In this document: piece after piece, positions 1 to 11,263 of the stretch
Numbering within the stretch: the stretch's first letter is position 1
Layout: every line of letters starts with the position of its first letter
Assembly (NCBI RefSeq): GCF_921293095.1
Contig: NC_060254.1
Coordinates: 60,434,069-60,498,068 of the forward strand
Reading direction: 5' to 3'
DNA length: 64,000 nucleotides
DNA from: Ischnura elegans
Lineage: Eukaryota > Arthropoda > Insecta > Odonata > Coenagrionidae
Notes under the pieces: model-generated
Told to the model about the DNA's origin: nothing
What the model saw: only the letters and a program-made list of their open reading frames with translations
Database searches by the model: none
Translations under genes and position numbers: made by a program

Positions 1-576
1 CCGTCGATAGTATCTCGAACAGTATTGAGCTCTGGAGGCTGAAACAAAAACTACACCTCACGGGTGTCCATTTACTATCTAGGCTGGCAAGAAAAGGCTA
101 CCAAAAGAGAGAGAGAGGGAGGGGAATTGGCAGGGGGTGTCACTATTTCCCTTTTTATTCTAACGAGAGAACCTTTTCACTATTCCATCGTTTCTGTCGC
201 TAATATCTCGAAAAGTATTGGGCGTTGGCAGCTGAAACAAAAACTACACCTCACCGATATCCATTTCCTATCATCTCGCAAATTTTGAACGAGATTTGGT
301 GGTGAGTCTTACGGAACTTTCCTTGTAAGATCCGGTACGTGCGATCTACCATCAACGAAAGAAAACACGATTGAGGCAAAGAAGAAAATTTAAAAAAAAA
401 ACTTAAAAAAAACCGTGACACAGAGATTTAAATGGAGAGTCGCGGCGTGTTGAGGGATACAAGGGTGGAAATAAAAGGCTACCAAAAGAAAGAGAGAGGG
501 AGGAATGGCAGGGGGTGTCACTCTTTCCCTTTTTATTCTAACGAGTGAACCTTTTCACCATTCCATCGTCCTCCTC
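1..576. repeat. Local interleaved direct repeats
   Basis: Two segments occur twice. The stretch with 'gctgaaacaaaaactacacc' and a following 'tccattt' is near 38-70 and again near 228-265. The stretch from 'aggctaccaaaag' through a GA run to 'ccttttcac.attccatcg' is at 94-193 and again at 475-572, about 381 bp apart. The copies are roughly 85-95% alike by eye. No coding content is supported. It may be the end of a longer tandem array cut by the window edge. Confidence 0.7.
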
Positions 577-941
577 TCATCTCCGCAGAGAGAGACCCCC
601 GCCTCCGCAGCAAAACGCCGCAAACTGTTGCGCACCGCTCTCTGCGAGTATTCCTGCTCGCTCGCGTGTGCCGCGAGAGAACATCCCTCGGTTGAATTTG
701 AAAGGGAGGGACGGAATGGAAAAGAGAGAGAGAGTGAAAAAGAGAGCGACAAGGAAATGAGGAAGGCATCGGGAAGGGAAAAGATGCGGAGATCCTTTGA
801 GGTGAAAAATAAAAAGGTGTAAAATTTTAAGTTTATTCCCCTAAGGAACGGTTTTGTCGCGAAATCTTACCACCTGAATCCATGGGGGAAATTATTTTTG
901 TTTTATTTATTCTCAAACCACCAAATACAGCTCATTTCGAC
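577..941. other. Non-coding stretch, nothing recognised
   Basis: Purine-rich DNA with a (GA)n-like tract around 715-745. The overlapping short open frames on both strands follow from the base composition and show no recognisable domain. Confidence 0.5.
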
Positions 942-1094
942 CATTTTATATCGGGGTATTAAACATATTTAACAATTGCACGTACACGTACGTACAACCG
1001 TGGGCTGAATAGGGGATACCTACCCAGGCGGGACTCGAAACCGCAACCCCTTCTGTGGCAGGCGGAGACTTTACCCCGCGGCTACCCAGGCCGA
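942..1094 (-). repeat. tRNA-derived SINE (Gly-tRNA-like head), minus strand
   Basis: Read on the minus strand from 1094, the sequence has a tRNA-like head: an A-box-like 'GGGTAGCCGCGGGGTAAAG', a 'CGCCTGCCAC' anticodon-arm region resembling tRNA-Gly(GCC), and a B box 'GGTTTCGAGTCCCGC'. The post-head segment, with 'GTAGGT..CCCC' and 'TACGTTTAC'-like text, also follows the head of the SINE at 26075-26269, so the two are one family. The head is too diverged to be a functional tRNA gene. Confidence 0.75.
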
Positions 1095-1800
1095 CAAAAT
1101 GAAGATTTCTTAGTTCTTATTTAAAAGATAAACAATCAACAAACAGCATGCTGCCATTATACAGCGGTCAGGTAACTGTACATAAATTTGAAGATAAAAG
1201 GAATATGGCGGGAAGAAACAACAGTCGAATTAAAGGTAAGGATGAATAATAAAGATTTATTAAGAAATTGTTAAGAATAAAAATAATGTGTCAAGAAAAA
1301 GAAGACTAAGTTAAGATGAAATTAAAATGAGTTAATGCAGTGAAATAAAATGTATAAATATTGAAAAAATACTTAAAAAGAACCCCAACAAGCGGAATTT
1401 GAGTACTAGGTCAGATAATTCTAAAACATTATAAATGTTAACATATTGGGCATCAAAATGTTCTATCTTACAATTTGCATACGCTTGAAGCACATTGAAA
1501 ATGGTTTAGAAGCAACAATATCCATTAAATATTTTACTATAAATGCTGAAGAAGCAAATTGTCATTGAAATAATACTATATTACTGTCAAGGGAATTCTC
1601 AGGGTACCTCCAAGTGTAATTGACCGTTTCCTGAACGAGACGAGCACAGGAAAGTCCCTCCATATGTTATGCTAATATAGACCGCTTTCATTAGCAACAC
1701 TGATGGAATAAATTCCAATGATATACCCTCTTCTATACGGCAATCCATCAACTTTTCTATCAGGATTAACGATTATTTTCCCAGCTACCCAATATGCATC
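1095..1800. other. AT-rich non-coding DNA
   Basis: No open frame of note, and no repeat or RNA gene is recognised here. Confidence 0.5.
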
Positions 1801-2070
1801 GTATGACAGGAATATATAGGTTTATTTACAGGTGCGTGTGACATCGAGATACAGATATCAGTTGCGTTGAACCCACGTAAATGAAAATCAATTGCTCCAG
1901 TCTGCGGATGATTGCGCGAATGAAGCTTTAATGGCCATACGTTGCGAAGTCACGGAAAAAGAACACTTACGTATGAGGAAACCCATTTATGTACCGTTGA
2001 CACTCCATTACAGGGCGTGGTCGTTGAATCTTTAAGCGTTTTACGGCCACGTACTCACCTGGAAAAAAAG
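1801..2070 (-). other. Possible 88-bp host exon with flanking complex sequence
   Basis: On the minus strand a polypyrimidine tract ends in 'TTTTTTTCCAG' at about 2072-2059. It is followed by 88 bp (2058 down to 1971) and then a consensus donor 'GTAAGTG' (1970-1964). Starting two bases into the exon the frame is open throughout: 28 codons, beginning EYVAVKRLKIQ and ending near YINGFPH. The surrounding 1801-1960 is not AT-simple and is not repeated in the window. A cryptic 'GTGAGT' directly after the acceptor is a complication. The protein is not recognised. This is a candidate exon or conserved non-coding block, not a confident gene. Confidence 0.25.
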
Positions 2071-3455
2071 AATGTGATATAAGTGCTGTGTAAACATCAT
2101 CTTAACAAAAAGTGATTAAAAAAGGTACAGCTTTATCTCCGCAATTGAAATAAAACGTGAATTAAAACGGTACCCTTATGAAGTACATAGAATTGAATAT
2201 AAGCCAATGTCGCTTTTACAGCATATTATAAAGTCAGTAGGTCAATGAAATGAATACTATTTTAATTAAATGTACCTTTAAAAATTTAATTCGGCTATAA
2301 AAGTTACATCTCCCTCTTAATTTAATTAGCGGATGACAATTAATAATAAGAATAAAGAGGTAAAATTTTATTTCCCTTCGCAAAAAAATTCACAGAGGTT
2401 GTTCCTGAAGCCATTAGATCAAAAACAAGCTCAAGTTCTGAGAAATCTCAAGAAATATCACTAATCCAGCAGTAACTAAGGTAGAGACTATATGGCCAGG
2501 TGTTATTCAAATCAAAATAAATAACAGCATGAGCCTTTAAGACGGAGCTTAGATAATCAAAGATATTTCTCGTAGCTTAAAATATTTCACCCATAATCAG
2601 TTTCGTCAAAATTTCCTTACGCTTGCTTTAATGTACACTGAAAAAGTTCGAAAGCATTTTTAATAATACGCAGTAACTAATGATAAAAAAGTTGTCAAAC
2701 GCCTCAATAGCTAGTAACTTCACTGCTTTCATTGAATTAGACCAGTTACTCATATCGACATGCGCTAGAAATAAAAAAGAGCGCACTTCTTCGGCAAGAG
2801 AAACTCGTAATTTCACGCAACTTCCTCACAAGATGTTCTCCATTTTTTTCATAGATCTCCGGGGGAGTTTGTAAGAGAGCTCGCCATCTCTCCCAGCGAA
2901 ACTTTTCTTTAGCCCCTAGAAGGAAGGCATTTCTTCCGATATTACTTCTCGGCAGAAACAATCACAATCCCGATGGAAAAAAACACACTCCGGCGTAAAC
3001 TTCGAAGATGGCAACTTTGCCAACGGAAGGAGAGCGAACGAAAAAAAACGAGAAGACGTCGTCTCGGCCAATCCGAGGAAACGAGACGGAGGAGACGCAA
3101 AAAAATTAAAATATATTCGGGAGAGGAGGAAAACGGCAAGGACAATAGAGGGGTGAATGGCAGTGAAGTGCACGCGCGAGAGACGAAAACAACAGAAACA
3201 ACTACAACAACAACAAGCGAGCTCTCGCAAACTTTGCCAACGACCAAATTGGTCACTTCCGCCACGAGGCACATGAGATGGGGAAAGTATAAACGCAAAA
3301 ACGAGAAAAAAAGCGCTAACAGCCGTGATAATCACTTCGTATCAGGCATGCTCAAGAGACAATTTTCCTCATCGACCTTCGAAGGCCAAAATAAAGCGGA
3401 GGTCTCCGATAGAGAAAAATAAGGAATCGATAGGAAGCATTCAGAAGTACTCCAT
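2071..3455. other. Non-coding stretch, A/purine-rich around 2.97-3.42 kb
   Basis: Three overlapping open frames of 118-149 codons at 2916-3422 run on both strands through purine/pyrimidine-biased DNA. Their translations are low-complexity (R/K/E/T on one strand, F/L/S on the other) and show no domain. They are judged to be composition artefacts. Confidence 0.5.
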
Positions 3456-3465
3456 TGATAACTAC

Positions 3466-3762
3466 AAATGGTATGGTATTTGGAGGAGGCGGCCGACAGC
3501 TTATGCCATTTTTCGCCATGAGGAAAGAGTAGGTAAGGAAGATTGGAGAGAAACCCGGCGTCTGCATTAGCCTGCTCTTAAAGAAAGGCACCAAGGGGAC
3601 CACGGCTTAACGTCCCATCCGACGGACGGAGTGTTGCGATCGAAATATCCTCCACACAACATTCAAACAAGTATCGGGCAGTCTCTGAAAATTCTCTGCC
3701 ACCGCCGGGATTCGAACCCGAGCCTACGGGGTGGGAAGGCACCACACCAACCCGATCCCCAC
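3466..3762 (-). repeat. tRNA-derived SINE (family B) with 10-bp target duplication
   Basis: On the minus strand the head reads 'GATCGGGTTGGTGTGGTGCC' (A-box-like) and then B box 'GGGTTCGAATCCCGGCGG'. The body shares long blocks with 51920-52218, including 'CTCTGAAA', 'TGTGTGGAGGA', 'GGTTTCTCTCCA' and 'CTCCTCCAAATA'. The direct repeat TGATAACTAC at 3456-3465 and 3763-3772 brackets it exactly as a retroposition target duplication. Pol III transcription is inferred from the boxes. Confidence 0.85.
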
Positions 3763-3772
3763 TGATAACTAC

Positions 3773-4257
3773 CTTCCGCGTTGATTGTACGCAGTACACA
3801 ACTTTCGCAAATTTCCGAAATTTGATATCTGCATTCAAACGTTGAAAAGTCTCATTTGGATAGTTTAAATGAAGGTTTGACATAAATATAATTATTTACT
3901 ATAATTATATATTTATGATTTAATAATACCATTTCATCTATTTGTAATAATTATTAGATTTCATCAAGGTAATATTTCCAGAATACATTAATTATCATTG
4001 CGGCTTCAAAGAATATGTCATACATGAAGTGATAGGCAATAACATTACCTTAAGGCTAAACACGACAGGCACGTGGTGAGATTCTCGAGGTAGAGATGGA
4101 GCTACCGTCGAATGGCATGAGCGACCCACTATGACCACTGCAGGAACTTCGTGCAATCATAGATCACCCCCTCCAAGTTTATTCCCCTCATCCCAGGACA
4201 ACTTCCCCTCACAACGACCCTCCCCTCTCAAAGACCCGAACTCCCGACTCGGTCTGC
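3773..4257. other. Host flank of the Transib element
   Basis: AT-rich up to 4060, then mixed composition. No gene or repeat is recognised. Confidence 0.5.
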
Positions 4258-5293
4258 CGCCGCACAGTGGTCCCAAATCGAAAAAAGCTGGCCAAAAGTC
4301 GTTTTTTCGAAAATTTTCAAGGAACTTTTGAACCTTATTTTCGGATTCTACAGGATATGGTCTACAAAATACACTACTAAGTTAGTATTTTTGTTCATCA
4401 GAGCGGCTGCAGTGATCCGTCAAACATGGAGCATTCACCGTAAAAATCACAGTTGCGTGAAATCGGTCAATTTTGAGGAAGTTCAGCGTCATGCAGGACA
4501 ACCTTTACGCGATATATTTGGCCAAAAACATTTTTTACTACAAATATAAACATTATTACATAGTGGGACATAAATTTTATTCGGATTTTACTATGTTTAC
4601 TATTTTATATATATTTTGTAACTTTTAGTGTTTTTTACCCAAATTTTCAAATAAAATGTACAATATCGTTTAGAAAGGCACGTGAATGCACGGTGTCTTT
4701 TGCACCAATACAAGGAGAAAAGTATATGCAACGCAGTAGTGAAGAAAATTTTTGCTACTAGTTGCTACTCCGACCTCAGCATTGATTTAACTATAATGAT
4801 GCAATGCGCTGACGCGGGCGGCGGCCTGGCTGGCGCGTGGTAGGGCTCGAGGAAATCCAGTATTTATGGGTGTTATTCAACATTGTTGGATATTTTATTT
4901 CTACAAAAAATATTTACCCTATGAATAAACATCTCTTGTCATACGTAGAACGTTTTATCATTAATAGTTTCCATTTGACCTTACCTTTTATTTACGCGTG
5001 CCCATGCTCTCATAAAAATTGCTTAAGGACTCGAGCGGAAGGATATATTTATGGAACGAAAGTTCGCAGCTGTGCTTATAGTAATCCTCAAAAACATGAA
5101 TGCATTCAAAACAAAAAAGAATCCCTCAAATGCTACTCCACCCTTTCCTTCCGTTAGACGGGTTAGTTTTCGCCCTCACGCGGCACATTGTCCCTCTGTC
5201 GCCTCCTTAGCGGCCTCCTCAACCGCATGCAGGGCAAACGACGGCCGAAAAGGCCTAGGCTATTGATTGCGCCCATCGGGAAAACGACACCAC

Positions 5294-5490
5294 CATAGGC
5301 GGATCCAGGGGGGGGCACGGGGGCACGTGCCCCCCCCAGACCCTTAAAAATATGCTAGATTTTTAATACGGTCCCATTATCATTTCGTTCGTTTTGTATG
5401 ACGAAGTATCCTTGTGCCCCCCCCTGAACAAAATCCTGGATACGACCTTGCTTGTGCCCCTCCCAGAAAGAAATCCTGGATCCGCCCCTG
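5294..5490. mobile_element. hAT-type MITE, 197 bp, nested in Transib
   Basis: Terminal inverted repeats are CATAGGCGGATCCAGG on the left and CCTGGATCCGCCCCTG on the right, the right end matching the hAT-like start CAGGGGCGG. A perfect 8-bp target duplication GACACCAC lies at 5286-5293 and 5491-5498; 8 bp is the hAT hallmark. The interior has long G and C runs and no coding capacity. A sister copy in inverted orientation is at 8430-8624. Since it interrupts the Transib, it inserted later. Confidence 0.88.
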
Positions 5491-6099
5491 GACACCACCG
5501 CTCTCCGTACACTTGTTATGAATTGCACTTTGGCCACCGGGGATGAACGGAGTAAGCCTTTTCACCTTTCAAATGTGATATTTACTAGAAAATATAGATA
5601 ATAGCATCGCGAACCTCACACTGTGGAACCCCCAAATTACTTCTAGACATCGCTTGCCCGAAATTTTCTCGCCAAAACTCAGTTTTACTCAGATTTTGCC
5701 AAACGAAAGACGTGAAAGTTAGTTTCCTCAAGCGTGAAGATCGAGTCTTGAAAAAGTCGAGTATCCTCGAACTTTTTAAAGAAGACTTGTGGGGTTAAAG
5801 AAGAGTGCCCATAGTGTTTTAGTTCGATAACTCTGAAAATTTTCACGCGTTTTGAGATGCATGAAAAATTTCTTGAAAGTGGAAAAGGGTCCGTATCGTT
5901 TAAAAACCAATACTTATTGGATTGCTGGAGCAACAAGATAGAGTTAGATGAGGACGTTAATTCAAAAGTTATCCTAAAAAAATTGCGGAGAAGTGTTTTT
6001 TCTCTCAAATTATCTTCGCCGGTGGAAGGAAAGAAAAAGAAATGACAGGTTTTTTAGAAGAAAGTTCGCTGACTGCCTAAATGAGAAGTTGAAATTTCC

Positions 6100-6653
6100 T
6101 CCGCCTTTATTTAAACAATTTGAGAAGTCCAGTGAAAGGGCCTAGAGATGGAAAACGGAGGATCTTAGAGCTAGCACATCGCCAGTAGAGCATCCATGAG
6201 TTATCGAAGCAAAGGTGATGAGTTCGTGGCGAAAATAATAAATGAGGTGACAACAACCACTCTCTCAAGAGCGCGGCGAGTTTATCAAAATGGAGAGCCA
6301 AGGATGTGAGGCAAAGTAAAATCTCCCACGAAGAAGCCCTTTCCATGATCGTTTCTGGTAATTTCACGAAACATCAGTACTTGCTCCTCTGACGGACATC
6401 TAAAGAAGCTGCCCTTCCTATTGTCCACTTGTCCGAGGAGGCAATGGAGGCGAGGAATAAGGACATAAGAAGATTCAGGGAGCACCATGCAAGGAAATTT
6501 TCCTGGATAGCAACGAATGAAGACCTGTTTAAAAGATTACTCCTAACTTCAGATGCAATGATATCAAGTATTTCTAAGGCTCAAAGAAGGAAATTACTTC
6601 AATTACCAGTCGAGGTAAAGAGTTTATTAATCCTGGAAGAATTGAGTGGATGA
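6100..6653 (+). pseudogene. Transib (RAG1-like) transposase remnant: N-terminal part joined to C-terminal part
   Basis: Three frames read together give a family-like N-terminal region: ERA.RWKTEDLRAST near 6132-6170, EVTTTTLSRARR near 6243-6278, and EEALSMIVSGNFTKHQY near 6330-6380. After one stop near 6390 the frame continues into AALPIVHLSEEAMEARNKD (6408 onward), RRFREHHARK and LLLTSD, ending at 6653. The NKD-x-RRFR-x-x-x-AR pattern resembles the RAG1/Transib segment around the third catalytic acidic residue (Glu). The several hundred residues with the two catalytic Asp are absent between KHQY and AALPI, so the copy is an internal-deletion derivative with further frameshifts. Family assignment is from memory of the motif and from the element's ends. 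Confidence 0.65.
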
Positions 6654-7524
6654 CGACTGTGATGAGGATTTGTCGGATAGTGATCATGAATGTATTTAAA
6701 TTTTTTTCGTAACAATGACTGAGAAAGATAAGGAGAAATGTTAACTTATTTTTTTGATAATTAAAAAAGCCCAAATTAATGGAAAATCTCATTTAATTTT
6801 TCGTACCAAATCATGTGCTCGTTAAATTGATGCCTCACTTCGTAAAGAGCTTATTGCAAGCGTATCAATAAATTTGTCGTTTAACTTGAGTTATAGGAGT
6901 TATGAAATATTGTTTATAACATTTTAATGATTGTAATAATGCCTCCGTTGAAACTTGTGAAATACGGAACCCCGTTTAAAATTGCTTCCAAATCCATTGG
7001 CACGTTACAAGTAACTATAAAATTGTCTACTTAATTAGAATTAGATATTATAATTTTTAAACAATTAATGCAGTACAATAATATTAATAATATACTTATA
7101 ATATAAATTTCCAATTAATATTAACTTATTTTTCGTATCAAAAACGATCAAACAAATGAGAAAGTAGAAAATGTTCTCTTGGTTCATTCAAAATAAGTTG
7201 TTCAAAATTTGTCCAAAAATAAACAATGCAGTCATTTTATATGCATTCATGTATGTTTTAAATAACTAATTCAGTTTTATGATATGTATAATTTTAATTT
7301 ATTATCACCAGTATAATCTCAAATTCCAATGTTAAAAAAATTAATTGTTTAAACAAAATGTGAAATAGCAATAAAATTATTGCAAATACATAAAAAATAG
7401 TTATAAATTCAGAATAAGCGGGTCAAAAACAATAAGAATAGACCTTTAGGTCAAATATATACATAACAACAACGGCGTAATTAATTTTGGCCAGCTTTTT
7501 TCGATTTGGGACCACTGTGCGCCG

Positions 7525-8421
7525 TGCCGGTTCTCTCTTGGTCTCTCGGTTCTCTCCCTCAAACCCCCACTGCTCTCGTCGTTTCAGATACGTAAGGTGG
7601 TGTGCGGGCCGCACCAGGTCGCATGATGTGTCTGCCCGAAAACAGATTCTATAGACATATCTGTATATTATTGTGTGTATTGGATGATCGGCCATTTCCT
7701 TGAGGACTGTGAATTCGGCTTCGCTAGTGGTAGCACGCGTCACCGAAATGACGGCGCGGGATGTTTCCATTCCGTCGATACCCCCTTGAACGCGTCCTCG
7801 GGCTCCTATCGTGGAGGCGCATAGTGGGCTGAAAGCGAAAAACGCTGTAAATACAAAGTTGAACAAATTTAGCGAGAAACTACTACCCTCAATTTTTCCT
7901 GAAAATTGCCAAATTTACCCTCGTGCAGTGGTTTCATGAATAGTCCACGTCCTCATTTCGCGCCTCCATTGCTTTCTCTGACAGTTGTCCCAAGGGCAAA
8001 AAGGACTCATTTGCAATATCAGATCCGTTAAAGAAGACTTCATGTACGGACGGTGGCATTCAATAATAGTTTTTAAAGGGCCAGAGATGGCTATCTTGAG
8101 AGGATATCTAGAATAATTGTGATGACTTTTGAATTTTAGGTACCTGTTTTATCCTTTACCAAACAAAGAGGCGCAAGAGAGCTTACGAACAAGAATTCAT
8201 GAGACTATGCTCTCGTTCCCACATATGGTACGTTATATTGCGTATGTCCTAACTGCTGTCAAAGCCGTATTTGCAAATTAAAATGCACTTTATATGCGAC
8301 GAGGGACTTGGGTCTGTAAAAATGCAAGTTATGATTCGAGATCCAATTTCCAGACGACTTTTGGTAACTTCATATATGCCCTTTCCTACAATAATATCAC
8401 TCGGGTAAATTGAATCCTATG
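7525..8421. other. Non-coding stretch between transposons
   Basis: A 147-codon minus-strand open frame begins at 7866 and runs through the Transib right end. It has no recognisable domain and crosses a transposon boundary, so it is not treated as a gene. Confidence 0.5.
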
Positions 8422-8429
8422 TTGACCTC

Positions 8430-8624
8430 CAGGGGCGGATCAAGGATTTTCTTCTGGGAGGGGCACAAGCAAGGCCGTATCCAGGATTTTGTTCTGGGTG
8501 GGGCACGAGGATACCTCGTAATATAAAACGAATGCAATGATAATGGGACCGTATTAAATATCATGCATATTTTTGAGGGTCTGGGGGGGCACGTGCCCCC
8601 GTGCCCCCCCTGGATCCGCTTTTG
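8430..8624. mobile_element. hAT-type MITE, 195 bp, second copy
   Basis: The ends are CAGGGGCGGATCAAGG (left) and CCTGGATCCGCTTTTG (right). The flanking 8-mers TTGACCTC (8422-8429) and TTCACCTC (8625-8632) match at 7 of 8 positions, consistent with an aged 8-bp hAT duplication. The interior matches the reverse complement of 5294-5490, including the long G run followed by CACGTGCCCCC. It is non-autonomous. Confidence 0.85.
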
Positions 8625-8632
8625 TTCACCTC

Positions 8633-9883
8633 ACTCTCTCATAACTGGGGTAAAGATTATGTCCATGGCATTTCACAAATTTTCGAATACCCTTGTACTG
8701 AAATTTTGAGAGCTGCATGGACGCAATTACCTAGTGAGAGGGCCTCTTCATCTGACATCATATAAGACTCGGGGTTGCATTTTCTCCACTTGGCAAGGGT
8801 CCCTCTTGGTCATTGTAGGTTCCTTTATTAGCTTGGAGGTGGCCTCATTGCCTTCATCCCTTACATTAATATCTGCTGAAAATGAAAGAACTTCAGCGGA
8901 ATGGGAGGATAAAGCCTTTCGTTTTCCTCCCTGAAAACATACGACTGGACGTCCACCTGCACTGGCTAAACTGGAGCAGCATGTACATTATGCTGCATAA
9001 GGAATAGTTATAGATTACTTAAAATCAAGAATGTAAACCTAATAAACTTACTGGATAAGGATGATGTACCCTGCAAGCATTCAAGAAAGTTTTTCGGAAA
9101 ATATATTAGTCTTGAGCCATTTTCCATCACGTTTTATGGAATCTATTGTTCACTCTTGAACGTTCATTCCACTTCCTCACGTATTTCCAAATAAATCCAT
9201 TCAAGAATTCACTATGAAGATACAATGCTATCCTTTGCAAAATGCAATTTTGTAGCAATATATTTCGCCACATAAATGCTTTTGCATTAGATTTTTGCTT
9301 CCTACATTTCAATAGGATATCATGCAGCTGCAAGTGTGAAATTTCTTTGGGAGATATTTATACCTAAATTTTTACATAACTTAAAAAAGATCCTAAAATT
9401 AAATGGAATTAAAGAGAGAAATTTCGAAAAATATAAACGAAATAAAATGGAAAAGATGGTGTTCCAAGAAGGAAGTGTAAATGAGAAAAGAAGTCAAGTT
9501 ACAAATAAAATCCGAAATTACGTGAAGTGAATTAAAGTTTTCAATCAAAAGAACAAAATGACCGTTAGCAAAAATAAAATAAGAAACCATTATTTGCAAT
9601 GCAGTCAAAATAGAATATCAACGTTACTTAGACTAAAATAGATGCTTTTACAGTTGGATGTATGAATCTAACCAACACAGAAAAAAATCGAAGTATTCGG
9701 TTTTCAAGAAAAGCAACAGGAACACAACAAATAGAACCGTTCGGCATCGTAGCATAAGAACAACCAAATGTGAAAATGCATTTCAATATGAAATAGAAAA
9801 TATTCCTGCGAATATCTAAGCCAAAAACCACTCCCATGACCACTCGGTAGACCTTTTGATAGGTATGGGAGGCTAGGAAGTGG
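8633..9883. other. AT-rich non-coding DNA
   Basis: Only short frames rich in K/N/F/I are present, as expected by chance in AT-rich DNA. No element boundaries were recognised. Confidence 0.5.
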
Positions 9884-10228
9884 AGGCCATGGATCATAGA
9901 TGGGTCTTGCCTAGATAGAGAGTTTTTTTGTTAATAAAAGAGACCGTTACCATACTTAAAGCACACGACGTTAGTCAATTCTCCGTAGTAGTATATGAAA
10001 TGCAGTCAAAAGAAAGAAATCTCTCAGTGTACCTCTTTCAGTGCCCAGCGATTGCATAATAAGAGTCATTCGTAGCAATATTTATTAATTTTACTTTTTG
10101 GTGATCGTTTTCTATCACGATTAAATCTATTATCCAGATATAAAAGTGAATGTGGTCATATCGCATCCACACGCTTACTCTGTTGCCGTACTCTCCGCCG
10201 CCGCTAACCCTAACCGGAGTCGACCCCA
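9884..10228 (+). repeat. Dispersed repeat, copy 1 (sister at 44.86-45.19 kb)
   Basis: Shared with 44862-45190 in the same orientation: 'cagcgattgcataataagag', 'tcattcgtagcaatatttat', 'tatccag.(a/t)ataaaagtgaatg', 'cgcatccacacgctt' and 'cgccgtactctccgccgccg'. By eye the copies are about 85% identical over ~340 bp. No tRNA boxes, terminal repeats or frames were identified, so its class is unknown. Confidence 0.75.
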
Positions 10229-11260
10229 TGGACCACACGCATTGAACCAGAAAAGTTACTTAGTAAAATAATAATATAGCCGTCATTTTTTTCGCAAAAA
10301 TTCTCATAAATGTCGAGTTATAAACAATTTGGCGTCAATTTACGTGTAATGTAAATGGTTAAAATGTAAATCTGTGACAAGAGAGTAAGGTATAATTAAG
10401 ATGATAGTAAAAAAAATCAGCTGCAAGGTTTTGCAAGGATCCGAATAACAACCATTTTGTGCCTATCTGCCGCACGTGTGAGTGTCAACGCGCGAGTATC
10501 AGCTTAGTCTAGGCTCACGGTAAAATGTGTCTTCATTTCATTGACGAGGATTACAAAAAAAGAATTTTCATTTTATATATTATTTTCTATTTTATAACTG
10601 CCCAAAAGTACCATATGGAGCAATAAAAAAAATTGGTTTTCAATGTTGAGCGCATTCGTGATGCTGGGACAGGAGTAGGAAAATATTTTGGTCAAGGGAG
10701 TGGTTGCCACGCAATACTAGGTGATGCTCGTGCCAAGGGAGATAATTTGTCGACGAAGATGGAAAATGGTTGGCTCAGATTAAGCATAAAATGGCAATGG
10801 AGGTTCTACTAATGTAAGTCTAGAATACCTGTTTCAGTGAGCTCAGTTTCAAGAACCTTTTGCAAGGAATAATTATTAATTAGCCCAACATATGGAAAAC
10901 TTATAGCAGATTGAAATTGTGACGGAAAAAAACAGAGAAGTACAGACTGATACAAAATAAAATAATTTTCCTTGAGAAAATATGGACGGATGTAATTCAT
11001 GTACGGTTGTTTGAGGTACCTATAATTAGTATATCCCGAAATAATGAGAAAAAGCCAGTAGCACAGCGAAAAACAGAAATATAAATCGTGATGCAAAAAG
11101 CGCTTCAGGAAAACAAAGTAAAGCATAAACATTAGAATAGAATATATTGGACACGTAAGCTATTGAAAAGAAGCTAAAATATTCCACTTAATTATTTTCT
11201 TCAAAAATTTTCAATTATAAATGACACACTAACAACGTCTCGCCTCAAATTACATGATTA
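10229..11260. other. Non-coding stretch
   Basis: No repeat or domain is recognised. The 107-codon minus-strand frame at 10809-11132 is Y/F/L-rich with no motif and is not supported as a gene. Confidence 0.45.
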
Positions 11261-11263
11261 ATT

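Larger units (their letters stand above)
4263..7519 (+). mobile_element. Transib-family DNA transposon, internally deleted
   Basis: The ends are inverted repeats: the left begins CACAGTGGTCCCAAATCG (4263) and continues through AAAAAAGCTGGCCAAAA; the right ends with its reverse complement at 7519. About 35 bp match perfectly. A 5-bp GC-rich duplication CGCCG lies at 4258-4262 and 7520-7524. A CACAGTG terminus plus a 5-bp GC-rich duplication is the signature of Transib, the superfamily from which RAG1 and its RSS heptamer derive. Inside are a broken transposase (6100-6653) and a hAT MITE (5294-5490). The 3257-bp length roughly fits a full element, but the transposase core is missing. Confidence 0.85.

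Noticed and set aside
2916..3422. Overlapping 118-149-codon open frames on both strands
   Set aside because: They lie in purine/pyrimidine-biased DNA, translate to low-complexity K/R/E/T or F/L/S text, and show no domain or splice context.
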